A stretch of DNA of 64,000 nt from Sphagnum magellanicum (Eukaryota > Streptophyta > Sphagnopsida > Sphagnales > Sphagnaceae), in assembly GCA_021904315.1 (NCBI GenBank), contig CM038917.1, positions 3,890,041-3,954,040 of the forward strand, in the 5' to 3' direction. Every line of letters begins with the position of its first letter. Position 1 is the first letter of the stretch. A program made the position numbers and the translations under genes. Below the pieces are notes generated by a model that was not told where the DNA came from, did not search any database, and saw only the letters and a program-made list of their open reading frames with translations. Of this stretch, positions 50,576 through 62,390 are shown in pieces.

Positions 50576-50987
50576 TACTGAAATGCAATCATCTTGTTTT
50601 GTGTAGTGATGTTTCATTTTTTGCTTTAGGGTTAATGTCTTAATGATTTGTCCATTTTTTTGGTTTTTTAACACATATCGATTTCTATCTAAGTTCATAT
50701 TGACATGAATATGGGCTACAATTAATGCCTAATGACCTAGCAAGTTTGTAAATGTGGCATTGGGTTGTTCTAATGATAACTCTAAATATGATGACCTAGT
50801 GTTATCTACATTACATATTTTCTTCTATCCTATGTCGAGTCATCAAATCAACAAAGTTTTATTTTGATGTGACATGCCTATCTAACTTATAATCCAATGA
50901 TTGTGAAATTGTGTAATTATGGTCTATGAGTAGTATCATAGCCTACTTATTCATCAAATTTATAGAGGCTTCTTTTGATGCGATTAT

Positions 50988-51340
50988 TTAATCAATACCA
51001 ATGATCTTTGTTGTTTTTTGATCCTTTAAATCTTCATCAAAGTTCTCTTTCTGGTGGTTTGAATTTGTAAATTCTAAGGACTTTTGATTATCTGAACTTT
51101 GAATCCCCTTCAATGTTTGATCCACATATTTGTATCGTTTCAACTTGTTAACATTGACCAATATTGGGTTTGGTTTTAAATTGTTAACAAAAACAAGAAC
51201 ATTATTATTAGATAAACAATATTGTACCTTGATTGGACCAAACCATCTTTTTTTGAATTTGCCCAAATGTGTCTTTTCTCCCTTGGGAAACCACAAAACA
51301 TGACCTCCAAACTAGAAACTTTGTGTGTTTTTGTTGACTC
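50988..51340 (-). pseudogene. gypsy integrase C-terminal region
   Basis: WFPKGEKTHLGKFKKRWFGP and VNVNKLKRYKYVDQTL form the usual C-terminal block in which the host-tail segment follows a GPF-type motif. The last 40 residues are acidic and Asn/Gln-rich. No chromodomain is seen. Confidence 0.7.
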
Positions 51341-51399
51341 CACAAAAATTTGCTCCATTGATTTGTTCCAACATTGTTTTGAACGTCTAATTTTTTTTC

Positions 51400-52200
51400 C
51401 TGTAACTTCTCTAGCTTTGTAATTCTAGCAGTTAATACTCTACTAGGTTCTACATCTCTATGGTCCCCACTAATAGCCAATAGAATATATTCTATTAGCA
51501 TTAGAGTATGCAAACCATAGACTAATTGGTAAGGTGTATATCATGTTGGCACCTTATAAATTGTCTTGCATGAAAATAAAACCATGGACCAATGTTCTTC
51601 TTAATCTGTTCTTTTCTCATTGACTAACTTTATTAATAATCTACCAATAACTTTGTTAGTAAACTTTGCTTGTCCATTTCCTTGTGGGTAATAAGTTGTA
51701 GAACTAACATGCTTTAACAAAAATTATTATGTCAAATGTTTAATTATATCACTGATGAAATGTACTCCTTGATTTATAATTATAATCAGAGGACATCCAA
51801 ATCTAGTCAAAATATATTCATACAGAAATTTGGCTGTAACTACTACAATATTAGTTCTAAATGCCTTTGCCTCCAGTCACTTGGTTGCATAATTTGTAGC
51901 TACCAAATATATCCGCTTCCTATTAGTCTTCCTATTGGTTTAATTGAACCTATAAAATCTAGACCCCATTTCATATAAGGTTCCTTTGGAAGTGTTGTTA
52001 CCAACTTGGCTAAACTTTTTGTTTTTGGTCCTCTAATTTTTTGATAGTTGTCACAAAATCTACAAAAATCATGAGTATTTTTTAATAGAATTGGCCACCA
52101 ATAACCTACATCCAAATTTTTTTTTGCAGTGATATCTGTAGCAAAATGTCTTCCTACCACTCCCTCATGTAGCTCCTTTAGAACAATCTATGCTTTTGAA
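51400..52200 (-). pseudogene. gypsy integrase core remnant
   Basis: The zinc-binding N-part (GRHFATDIT, GYWWPILLK, CRFCDNYQK) is followed by EPYMKWGLDFIGSIKP and YLVATNYATK-stop-LEAKAF, then FLYEYILTRFGCP and INQGVHFI. Both inspected Asp of the D,D-E core are Asn (51892-51894 and 51772-51774) and the Trp after ATK is TGA (51877-51879). Later text (YYPQGNGQA, VYGLHTLMLIEYI) is still readable. Confidence 0.8.
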
Positions 52201-52499
52201 GCGATCAAACATCTACACATTCTTTTTTCTTATCCCACTATGTACATTGTTCCCTTTTTCAAAATAAAAGGTTTTGCCTTTCTAGCTAACTTTTATTTTT
52301 GAACCAGGTCCAAAGTTTCTGGCATCTAACCTATTTCTAAGTAGTTCTTTACTTCTTGCATTCACACAGGTTCTATAGAAAATGATGATGCATCCATAGT
52401 CTGATCTAGAATTCCCAATGGTTTTGAACTAACTGGTAATTTGGATAAAACATTAGCTACCACATGTGTTCAATTAGGCTTGTAAATTATTATGAATTC

Positions 52500-52980
52500 A
52501 TATTCCAAAAATAACAATAACCATCTGGCTATCCTTCCAAACACCTGTGGTTTGTTGACCAAATATACAAGAGCCATGTGATCTACATAAAAGACAAATT
52601 TGTTTCCCATGTTTGAATTTATGCAAAGCATAAACCATTGTTAAAGCTTCTCTATCTGTAATAGTATAATTCTGTTTTGCTTTATTGAGTAGTCTAAAGG
52701 CATATACTATAGGCTAATCATACTTACTAGTTGGATCTTACCAGTTGGATCATGTGCTAACATTGCACCTACTACTAGTACTGATGGATTTGTGTGCACA
52801 TGGAACTCTGGTTGCCAATTTGGAGGTATCAAAATTGGTGTTTCCATGTATTTCTACTTGATCTGATCTCAAGCTTCTTGACATTATGTGCACCAAATAA
52901 AGGGTTCTATCTTCCTCATTAGTTTTGTGATTGGTGCCATGATAAAGGCAAAGTTCTTGATGAAACATTTATAAAATTGA
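52500..52980 (-). pseudogene. gypsy RNase H remnant
   Basis: Text after RT: TPILIPPNWQPEFHVHTNPS, then VLVVGAMLAHDPTGK, a KYD-stop-PIVYAFRLLNKAKQNYT block and REALTMVYALHKFK. The first catalytic Asp of RNase H, expected in HTDAS-type text, is Asn (52788-52790). Several frameshifts and stops follow. Confidence 0.7.
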
Positions 52981-53049
52981 ACCATACCATTAAAGACTTG
53001 AATTTGCTATGGGTTTGTAAGTATTGGCATATTAACAATTGCTTGAACC

Positions 53050-53730
53050 TTCTTGGGGACTAGTATTTTTCCTTCCTTGGAAACTATGAACCCTACAATT
53101 AGTCCTAAAAATACCATGAAGGCACATTTTTCTAGGTTAAAATTGATTCTATATCATTTGCATTTTTGAAAGCGAAGTCTGAGCTTCATAAAATGACTCT
53201 CCATATCACTATAAACCATGAAGTTATTTAAAAATATTTTCATGAATTGGTCCAAATACTCTCTAAAAGTTTTGCCTACGACTATTTGGAAAGTTGGTGG
53301 CCCATTTTTAACACCAAATGGCATCACCATCCAAACAAAAGCTCTTTAGTTTCTTATAAAGGTTATTTTGTATCTAATTTCAAGGGCTATAAAAATTTGA
53401 TGGTATCTTGAGTATCCATCTAAAAATGAATAGTCTTCATACCCTGCGACAATGTTCAATACTTCATCAAAAAATGGTAAAGGATAATGATTTTTTTTGG
53501 TTGCCTTATTCAACTTCTTGAAATCTACATTGATTTTCAATTTTCCATTCTTTTTAGGTACTACCACTATAGGTGATAACCATGTAGCCTCCTCTACTGG
53601 TTGAATGAAACCTTCTACTAATAGTTTGTCAACATCCTATTTGATAATTGCAGCATAATTAGGGTTCAATTTGTACCTTGCTTGATGTGTTAGTGGAATT
53701 GAGGTGTTTAACTCAATTTTGTGTTGAGCC
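53050..53730 (-). pseudogene. gypsy reverse transcriptase remnant
   Basis: Blocks in order: RYKLNPNYAAIIK, LLVEGFIQPVEEATWLSPIV, VPKKNGKLKINVDFKKLN, YPLPFFDEVLN, YSFLDGYSRYHQI, VMPFGVKNGPPTFQ, EYLDQFMKIFLNNF. The catalytic pair, normally Asp-Asp in the FLDDF-type block, is Asn-Asn (53224-53229). At least two in-frame stops are also present. The enzyme is dead. Confidence 0.85.
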
Positions 53731-54060
53731 AATTTTATAGGTATGCCTTTCAAATCCTTATAAGTCCAAGCAAACACATCTTTGGACTCCTTGAGTATAA
53801 TCTGAAGCTTTTCAATTTTTTCCTTTATTAATTGTGCATTAATTTTGATGCACTATGGATTTGCCTTTGTGCCAAGATTCAATTTTACAAGCTATTGTTC
53901 TTCAGTCAAAGTCCAACTTGTTATCTGAAAATAATGTACTTGTATTTTTGTTAGTGTCTCATCCATTCTAATATCAGCTTGGCTATGATGATAATTTAGT
54001 TTTTTGGATAAACCTTATCTTCAAGTGATGTGTTGTTGAAGCCATTATTTTTGCTGCTCC

Positions 54061-54640
54061 CTAATTTGATGTCCCTTGTTCTAAGTTAAATTCTTCATTG
54101 CTTCTGAATTCTAAAACTCTAACATTGAGCAATGAAATTGTTTCCTTTGAGATAGTGATTGTGCCAATTGAAAATGGCTCTAGTTTTGTCTCAAAAATTA
54201 GATCTTCTTCTTCATCTATTAGCCCTTCCAACAAGTCATAACAAACAAGTACTTGGGGCCTTCTGGTTTTTGCTCCCAATTTCTTGTTAATTGATATTGT
54301 TTTGATCATGCCATTACTTTGAACATTAATCACATTGTTGACCCCATCATGTGTAGCCTTTGCATCTATGAGCCAAGGTCTTCCCAATAACATGGAATAG
54401 TTAGCGTCTATCACACTATTATGTAAAACAATAAATGTGGCTACATATGGTATACCATGTATTTGAATCTTCAAATTTCTGATGATTCCTAAAGGTCTGG
54501 TCATACTCTGATCTGCCATTTTGAAGTGGTATGGGGTTGGTCTTGGTTTGAATAAACCTAATTTTGTTTTAAGGTTTTCTGTTAAGATGTTTACACTTGT
54601 TTTTACATTTAACAAAACATCCTCGACAATGTTTTTCCTA
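54061..54640 (-). pseudogene. gypsy aspartic protease remnant
   Basis: The longest open stretch of the element (184 codons). Features: ILTENLKTKLGL after the active-site turn, MADQSMTRPLGII, and YSMLLGRPWL (the usual LGRPWL block of plant gypsy proteases). The active-site Asp that should precede the Gly/Ser turn is Asn (codon 54607-54609) and the following Gly residues are also lost, so it is inactive despite the long open frame. Confidence 0.75.
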
Positions 54641-55054
54641 ACTTAGACTTTGAAAACTACCATCTAGTTATTTATTTTTATAGCTATAGTGTCAATTTTA
54701 GAGTGTGTTTCAATCATGGTGGCTACACTAGGTTCTGATATCATTTTAATAGTTATATTGGGGTTTTCTAGCTTTAGTTTCTACCACATATATTTCTTAA
54801 AATTTGGTGTTATCTTCGGCAATAAACCTAACCTCAAAGTATAGGTAGTTTCTAGCATCAATTTACTGATATCATGGAATATTCATTCCCTAGACATAAC
54901 TCTATTCTTAGGAATAACAAACAAATTTTGTGATATAATTAGTTTAGTGGACACCTCAGTATCTAGAATCCTACCCAACTTGTATTCCACTGTGCTTTCT
55001 CCTTTTGATTCAAACTTTTTAGTGGGTCTTGTGCTTGCATCTCCCATATAGTCT

Positions 55055-56730
55055 TTAGAGTCTTGACAAAAGATTGTTGTAGTCTTGCTCTTCTTCCCAA
55101 TCAATAGCAAACTTCTTCTTGAATGGTTCTCTATTCTTAAAGACTTGTTTTTCAATAACCTTGCTCTTAGTGATGGCCATGTTGACATCCACTATATGAA
55201 TTGAAGGATTTGCAACCTTGGGCTCTACCATAGCTTGTTTCTTTGTAGTCTTCACTCCTTTGTTCTTAAACATATTATGCATGTCATTATATTTAGGACA
55301 ATTTATGATCTTATGTCCAATGTCACCATAGATATGATAGGAATACCTCATAGGTCTCTATACTTTGATTTGTTGAATGGTAACCTTAGAAAAACATGAA
55401 CAAAATTTCCTTTCTTTTGACTGTACAAGTTTCAACATTACGATTTGTCCTGTGACAATTTGTATAATACATTCTTGTTTTCTCTATAATTGTCTGAAGT
55501 TTCTAAGTTAATATTATCTTACTACTCTATGGGACTAACTTCAAACTTCAAAAATTCCTTCTTCACAAACCAAAGCTGCTTTCTTATGCTGCTACAAGGT
55601 TTCTCTCTTCATGCCTATTGTTGCTACATGCAGATATGGTTGTAATCCATATATGAAAATAATAGTTAGGAAATTATCTATTGTCTTGTGTTGAAGACTA
55701 TTAACTAACTTCAATAATCTTTCATAATAAACTTCCACTCTTCTCCTGCTTCATGTTCTTCAACTACAGATAAACTTGCTCATTATTTTGAATTGTTTTG
55801 AAGCTTTTACAAAAAGCTAACTGCAATTTTACAAAAGTACAATATGGGTAGTCTCCCATATAGTTATTACACTAGTTAGACACAATATCTTTGAGGGTAA
55901 AAGTAAACATATTAACAATTTATGCATATTATGTTTCACCATTTGATTTAATGGCTACCTTAAAAACTTTGACATGAGCATCTGGGTCAAAATCCTTCAC
56001 ATATTTAGGATAGTTAAGTGGCCGATGATAAGGCCTATTTGGTGGTAATGGTAGTATGCTTGGATTCATCATTGGCAATTCAAAATATCTTAAAGGTCCT
56101 AGAGGTCTTGGTGGTCCTAGTGGGCTTGATCCACTTCATCCTGGATCTGATGGCCAATCAACAAAAATTATATTTGCTTCTCTGGGCATCTTTGTATGCA
56201 CATTCACAAGTTCTATTCCCCTTGGAGTTTGTGGTCTAGACTTCATACCAACAACAATATGTGTCAGTGTTGTTATAAATGGAGTTTCAATAATTGTAAC
56301 CATAGACTAAGGCATTGCCATAAAATATAATGGTACAGATCTCACTAATTCCATTCTAAAATTAGAAGTCCTTGCATAGGTAACTCCAACATTGTTGTGA
56401 TGTAATAGATTTGGTGCAAGAGTTATAGAAATAGGTACTACATCTTCCATAATTTGAGCTCTCATTTCCACTCTATTATCTTTCTAGATTTGTTCTCTGA
56501 GTTTATTTGGAATTTTGACCCTTTCATGATATAGATCTTCTTACTCAAAATGTCCATGGTTCTTTGCTCATGTAGGTTTTGGATTCAGATTCTGGAAATG
56601 TTCAACAAATCCTTGCTTCACATTATCTTCAATAAATGGACATTCATTGATTTGATGTCCAATCTAATGGTGGTATGTGCAACATGGAAGGTTAGGTTTT
56701 GGAATTATTTTCACACTATGAATTCCTTTA
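55055..56730 (-). pseudogene. gypsy gag remnant
   Basis: Reading from the right: a zinc-knuckle-like CTYHH-stop-IGHQINECPF near 56690-56640, linker text with NPSIPPLPPNRPYHRPLNYP, the gag core KYVKDFDPDAHVKVFK (about 56015-55965), then decayed helices, and a second zinc knuckle near 55350-55290 reading YHIYGDIGHKIINCP. In that second knuckle both positions expected to be Cys before GH are Tyr, so zinc binding would be lost. Gag forms the particle and binds RNA; this copy cannot. Confidence 0.7.
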
Positions 56731-56824
56731 CTCTAATCCCTTGGGACTCCTTTAACAAACTATATAAGATTGTTAGAGTCTAATTTATAGTACCTATTTA
56801 GTTGTGATTTAGTAAAATAGCAAC

Positions 56825-56960
56825 TAAGCTAACCATCACTATTGGCTAGAAAATGTGAACCCAATAGAAAATTCTTTCGTCATCACATATCATCCATCCT
56901 TGATGGTGCATTGGTGGGTGTTGGTACATTATGGCCTCACAAAATGGGGAGATTTCCAAC
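56825..56960 (-). repeat. repeat shared with 27.1 kb, 5' of the gypsy element
   Basis: It lies immediately beyond the gag start on the upstream side. Blocks GCTAACCAT, GAACCCAATAG, CATCCTTGATGGTGCATTGG and GGTACATTATGGCC align in order with 27140-27300. It may be leader or LTR sequence. Confidence 0.45.
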
Positions 56961-58150
56961 AAATAGGAGTATAACAAAATGATTGGAAAATGGTAGAAAA
57001 ACACTTCATTAAAGCTTTGGACATAAAACAAAAAAGAAATCATACAAAACTTAGATTGGACATGGCAAGTCTAACAGGGTGGAGCTACCATATCCTTAAC
57101 TAATAACAAAATAAACCAACTAATATTTGTGGTGTATGAAATCACATCAAGTAAACAACTACATTCAACCCCTTTAATGATACAACTATACTGCCATTAG
57201 ATGGTAGGAAGTATGAATTGTTACATTGATGCGACAATTAATCTACACAACATAATTGACTATGAGTTATCTAGATAAACCAATTAGGACATTAAAAATA
57301 CAAATGATTTTATTCAAAAATATCTTATAGATATATTCAACATTTTAAAAGATGGGATTTAGGTTATAAAATAAACACTAAAAAAATCCCCTAAGATTTT
57401 GTATGAATTATTTCCCATTTTGGCATTTGAAGACCTTAAAAATAATAAAAATTTAGATATTTCAATTTATATTTTCACTTGAGGGTGAATTTTTTCCAGA
57501 AAAATTTACATTACTAACCAAGGTTTTCTTGGCTTTCTTCTTTAGAGTTCAAGTCTCCCCCATAGCCACATGATCACAAACCATTATGAAATCATAGGCA
57601 ATTCCTTTTTTCCCATGCTTGAAATTTTATATTTTTTCAATATTTAAATCTGATAGGTTAACTACAAAACAATGGACAATAAAGATAATATTTTGTGGGA
57701 TGAAGAAAAGATGTAACCACTAGCAAACTTATTGCTTGATAGACTCATTATGGAATAATTCTTACATCTTACATATATTTATTGCACATATCCTTGGAAT
57801 CTAAAATTTTTCAGACAATTAATAATAATGATATAACTATGGAGGGAAGTATTATCTTTAGTAAATCTGATTTACAACAGTAATAGTAATATTAAACACA
57901 ATGAGGTAATATATATTCAAATTGGTATGAATGTTTTTGATTCCTAACAAAATATAGGTTACACAAATGTGAGAACAACAAGACACAACGCTCAAGTCAA
58001 GAACAATAAAAAGGAGATAGTCATTTTTGTGGACCAACTCCAAACAACACAAGAGAGGTAGAGAAATGGTGCAAGTGAGGAGGTGAAACCTCATGCTCAA
58101 CACCAAGAAGAAATAAAGGAGGAGGTAATGAAGATTTTAAGTTGTTCATC
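56961..58150. other. AT-rich DNA, nothing recognised
   Basis: No gene seen. It could contain the degenerate 5' LTR of the gypsy element, but no TG...CA-bounded pair was found. Confidence 0.4.
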
Positions 58151-58159
58151 AACAAGAAA

Positions 58160-59960
58160 GGTTTCAAGTACTTAGGGTTTACTTTTTGGAAATAGCTTCT
58201 CTTAGGGTTTCATGTGTATAAAATCCATGTTTTTTCATTTTCAAGCTCAAGCTTCTCTAATGCAGATGATGATGAGCCAAGAGGTAATCTTCAATCTTCT
58301 TGTTGACTTTGTTGCTTTGCTTTTTTTGTTGAATTGTTTTATTTGTTTCTTATGTTGAGAAAATAAAAGTCAAGCTACTTTTTACATTACATGCACCATG
58401 GCAAAAACCCTCAAAAAACTTTTGCCATGGCCACCATCAATGCTAAAAGGTAATTGGGAGAAAGTATTCCAAGGTGCTCCAACAAGCTTAGGCCAAAGTT
58501 CTGATGAGTGATGGCACTTGAGAAATGGAGGAGTGGTCTTGAGAATAAGCTCCCGAGAGTTTTCCTAGAGGGGTTGATGAACTTGTTGTGACAATGATGC
58601 TATAGCTATTGACTTGTCCTGGATATGGCCTCTTGGGGTAGGCACCCAGTGATGGCACTACAACTGTTGGTTCATCTCTAGGTTAACATCCCAAGGTGGT
58701 TGTTCAGTGATGGTGTCGATGCGCTCATTTGGGGCACCTCACAACCTAGCAATGGCACATGGGTCGTAACTAAGTTTGTTTGTGAGAGCTCCGATGATTT
58801 TGATCGAATTGCAAGCATGTGATCTTGGCCAAAGTCCAAAAAAGGTTAGGTTCGCACAAAATTCTCGGCAATGGTAAGGGTGTTTCCTAGGTTGGGTTTG
58901 TGTTAAGCTTTCGATGATGGCTGAGGTGGCTCTTGGTTTGAGCTTGATAAAAGATCTTGGTGATTACCAAGACCCTATCGGATCAGGGTTTAGAGAACTT
59001 GTTGGCGATGGCCAAAATTCCTCCCAAGACTGACCCAACAATTACATAATTTTTATTTGTTATTTACCAACTTTGATTAAAGTTCATAATACTTGTGCAA
59101 AAAAATGAAAGAACTTATTTCTCTCAAAGACAACTTTCATGTCAACTTTCCATGTCCAATTTTATGACCAAGTTTGCTTATGTTTTGTAGGTTGTAGCGA
59201 GGCTTGCAAATGAGCATTTGGAGAAAGAGGTGGGAGAGAATCAAACTATTAACCTTAAGTTTGTAGTCTCAATATATAATTGTACTATAATGTTTAGAAA
59301 TGCAAAATCCAAGATATGGTTTCAAATTTTGTGATTCAAAATGCATTTAGAAAAATCTATAGATATGCAATGAGTTGAAAGCTTGAAGAAAAAGGGGGAC
59401 TACTATTGAATTGCTTTTTTTTAGGAATGATTATTGATAATTTAGAGGATTTGTGAACAAGTAGCACATTTAGGTGAAGACAAACAGGTGCAAATGCATT
59501 CCATGAACACTAAGGAGGAGGTAAACAATCTTTTATATTCAAATTCACCTGAATTTGTGACATAGGTGGGATGAGCCTAAATTTTATATTTTGTGTCATC
59601 TAGGAAAGATTTTAGGGTCTGAATTTTAATTCAACAACCAAAATATTAGAATGCAAGGAGGTATGTTTCTTGGAAAACTCAGTCTATTCACAACATTCTA
59701 GATTTTAGCTAGCCTCTTCAAGTACCATAAAGTAGGTTCCTTTTTCAAAAATTATGCTTTGAACCATGCTTTGATCCTGAATTTTACAAGGAGACATGGA
59801 GCATGAGTTGCAACAAAAGCAAACTATTATGTTGGGTCGATTGGATTCTACAACCCCAAATAATGTGGGTATTGTGTACACATATTGTCTTAGGGTATAG
59901 ATTCCTTCTCTTCACTCATGTAATCATATGTCAAGATCATTCGTCTTAAGTTGTTTTAAC
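58160..59960 (+). other. possible decayed host-type gene: TATA-like box and exon-like pieces
   Basis: A TATAAAA lies near 58219, followed by pieces with splice-like borders: MMMSQE ending at a GTAATC donor (about 58264-58281), VVARLANEHLEKEVGENQT after a TTTTGTAG acceptor (about 59190-59250), DKQVQMHSMNTKEE before GTAAAC (about 59480-59520), and EHELQQKQTIMLGRLDSTTP near 59800-59860. The pieces are short, coiled-coil-like and on one strand. No family or continuous frame can be proven. Confidence 0.25.
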
Positions 59961-61690
59961 TCGTTTTCCTAACAAGTCACAAAGTCCGAGTGTCTACAAT
60001 TAATTCTTGTCATTCATTGTTCTTGATTCTTTCCATTAGATTTGGTATGGTCATTCTTAACAACATTGTAGGAAATTATTGTAAAACTCAATGTGTAGAA
60101 TTTTAGGTTGAATTATTGATTATTTCATTTGAAATTCATTGTAATCAAAGTGTTATTACATTGAAATATTTATTCAATTTGAAGTCTATAATTGATTATA
60201 GGTTTTCAAAATTGAGAATCCCTATGGTCATTGCCAACCATTGGCACTCTGAAGGTCAAAATATTTTCAAGAAAATCTAGTTCATGGATGCACTTGTTTT
60301 AGTTGATAATTGGTTGTTATTGTCAAAAGTCAATGGCACTTCTCCCTAGATTGTGAAAACTTGATTAATATTATTGTAGACAACTATGGTCAATAAGCAT
60401 TCATTAAGCAAATGTAGGAAAGCTTTCAATTTTTCTATTGTTTCTTAACCTTAAAGTAAATGGATTTGCAGAAGATCAAAATTTAAAACAAAGTTATGTT
60501 GCACTGGATACTATTTTGAAAAGCTTGCAATTGCAAGAATATTTGTACAATTTGTTCAAATCAATTTGTTTAACATCAATCCCCTTGTGGTTAGCATCGA
60601 CTATAAGGTTTGTTAAGAATGTTTTTCAATATTTTGTTTCCATCGTAGTAGTTCGATCATAGTTCCATTTTTCCAATGTATGATTCTTTGTCTCACAATA
60701 CAAACATGTTGGTATTTATTTATATTATTTTTTGGGATTGACATACATTGACCTAGTTAGTCAGGGTTACATTTGAATAGTTATAGTTGAATGACCCTTA
60801 CTTCAATTTTTCTTCCCACAAGCGGGGACTAGCTACCAAAGGACCATAGAGGTGATACAGTGAAAAAATAAGCTAAACATTTAGGAGGTTTTGGACAAGT
60901 ACAAAATCCTCCCAAAAAACAAGGCCAAGATGAACATTCCTTTGTTTTGTCTCCTGACCATGCCAATTATAAGGCTGACATTTAAGATCAACATGTTCAA
61001 GATGGAACATGCCTTTTTTATAGGATATTGGTAAGGTGAAGGGTTTTTTAAGTTTCCTTTCAAAACTAGAAAGGTGAGGAAGAAGATGTTAACAAACATT
61101 ATGACACCTAGAGTTCTGTTTATAAAGAAAAAAACTTGAAATTTGAAAAGTTCTTAATGGAGGATCCAAATTTAAACTGACTTTTTGGCAAAATGTTCCA
61201 TGTCTAGGATGGGAATCATGGCCTACAAGCTTGGAGGCCTTACATTGATTTGAACCATCCGAATGAGCCATGAAGTGGCACATGAAGGTTGATTCATTTG
61301 TTTTGGATACCACAAATGGCTTGGTCGAGCTTCTCACAGCCATGACTAATATGAACAAGTAAGATTCCATTCTCAACTTTCATTCTTGTTTCCAAACATG
61401 TCAATGTTTTTTGTCAATGAGTAACAATTTAGTTCTTAATAGGTCAATTGAAATGGACCATGTGAAACCATCACTAATTCATGACTTTTTTTGTATCCAA
61501 TCAATTGGAACAATCCCACTCATCAGTTCAAGGAGGTCATTCCTGATGCCTAGTACAATAAGTGCTAAAATAAGATTAAGAAGATTTGGTATAACCTCAC
61601 CCAGGAGTCATTTTTTGAATACATGGACAAAATGAAATTATATTCTTTCATCTTTTATCGGAGGTCCATTTCTTTAAAAGTTCCATTTGA
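59961..61690. other. intergenic DNA, nothing recognised
   Basis: Only short frames, some with partial protein-like text (61411-61635 +), without family features. Confidence 0.4.
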
Positions 61691-61691
61691 T

Positions 61692-62390
61692 TCTAAGCCA
61701 TAATTCATTTTGTAGAAGGAGTTGGCAATGGTTGTTGATGCCCATTGTTTATATTATGCAAAGGTTCCAAATCTAGCTCTTCGTGACCCAAATATGTTAG
61801 CTTCCCTGAATATTAAAGCCATGGAGAGTATTTGAAAGGAACACATGACTTCATTCCATAAGTGGATATTGTTTGTGACCCCACACTTGGTGTTGAATTC
61901 CTCCAACGAGTACATGTTCATTATAACATGAATCTTGATCCTGAAATGATGATGGACAAGTTACAACTCCTTATGTCTTCACAAATGAGCAATGAGTAGA
62001 AGGTGTCTTGGTTTAAGTAGTGGAACTAGTCTGCAGTTTTGAGGGAAGCTTAGAAATTTCCCAAGGTTGGGATATCAAATGCCATTTTTGAGAAATGGCT
62101 GCACAAGGCAACCTTTTGGTTTCAAGTGCCCTCCCAATTATTTTTTGATTGAATAATTAGAATTTTGTTGTGTTGTTATCCATGGCCCTACATCCTCACA
62201 CATTTTCTTTTGTGTTTTCATTGTAGTTGGAAATGGAAGCAAAAAATCTTTATAATAACACTATGATGGACCTTGGAGTTTCTAACCTCAAGAATGTCAA
62301 GGTTGAAAGTCTTGAGGATTTCATCAGTCATTAGAAGTTTGAATTGTGTGAAATATTTTTTTTCGTGAATTCAAGCTCAAGGGTGGAATC
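61692..62390 (+). pseudogene. unidentified pseudogene with intron-like break
   Basis: After a TTTTGTAG acceptor at 61691 one frame reads KELAMVVDAHCLYYAKVPNL, ALRDPNMLASLNIKAMES. A one-base shift near 61862 leads to VDIVCDPTLGVEFLQRVHVH, YNMNLDPEMMMDKLQLLMSS, KFPKVGISNAIFEKWLHKAT, ending near 62152. After about 70 nt with intron character and a TTCATTGTAG acceptor, LEMEAKNLYNNTMMDLGVSN and VKVESLEDFISH follow. Stops inside are mainly TAG in places that read like Gln. The text is clearly protein-derived, but I do not recognise the family. Confidence 0.5.

Larger units (their letters stand above)
50988..56730 (-). mobile_element. degenerate Ty3/gypsy LTR retrotransposon
   Basis: On the - strand the order is gag (about 56730-55055), protease (54640-54061), reverse transcriptase (53730-53050), RNase H (52980-52500), integrase (52200-51400) and an integrase C-terminal part (51340-50988). 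PR-RT-RH-IN order defines Ty3/gypsy. The reading frame is broken by many stops and some shifts, and key catalytic residues are changed (see the parts below). LTR pairs and a primer-binding site could not be identified by eye, so the true ends are open. Element relics of the same type occur at 63541-64000. Confidence 0.9.

Noticed and set aside
59830..59998. Possible solo LTR bounded by TG...CA
   Set aside because: TG and CA dinucleotides are common, there is no matching second copy, target duplication or primer site, and the length is short for a gypsy LTR.
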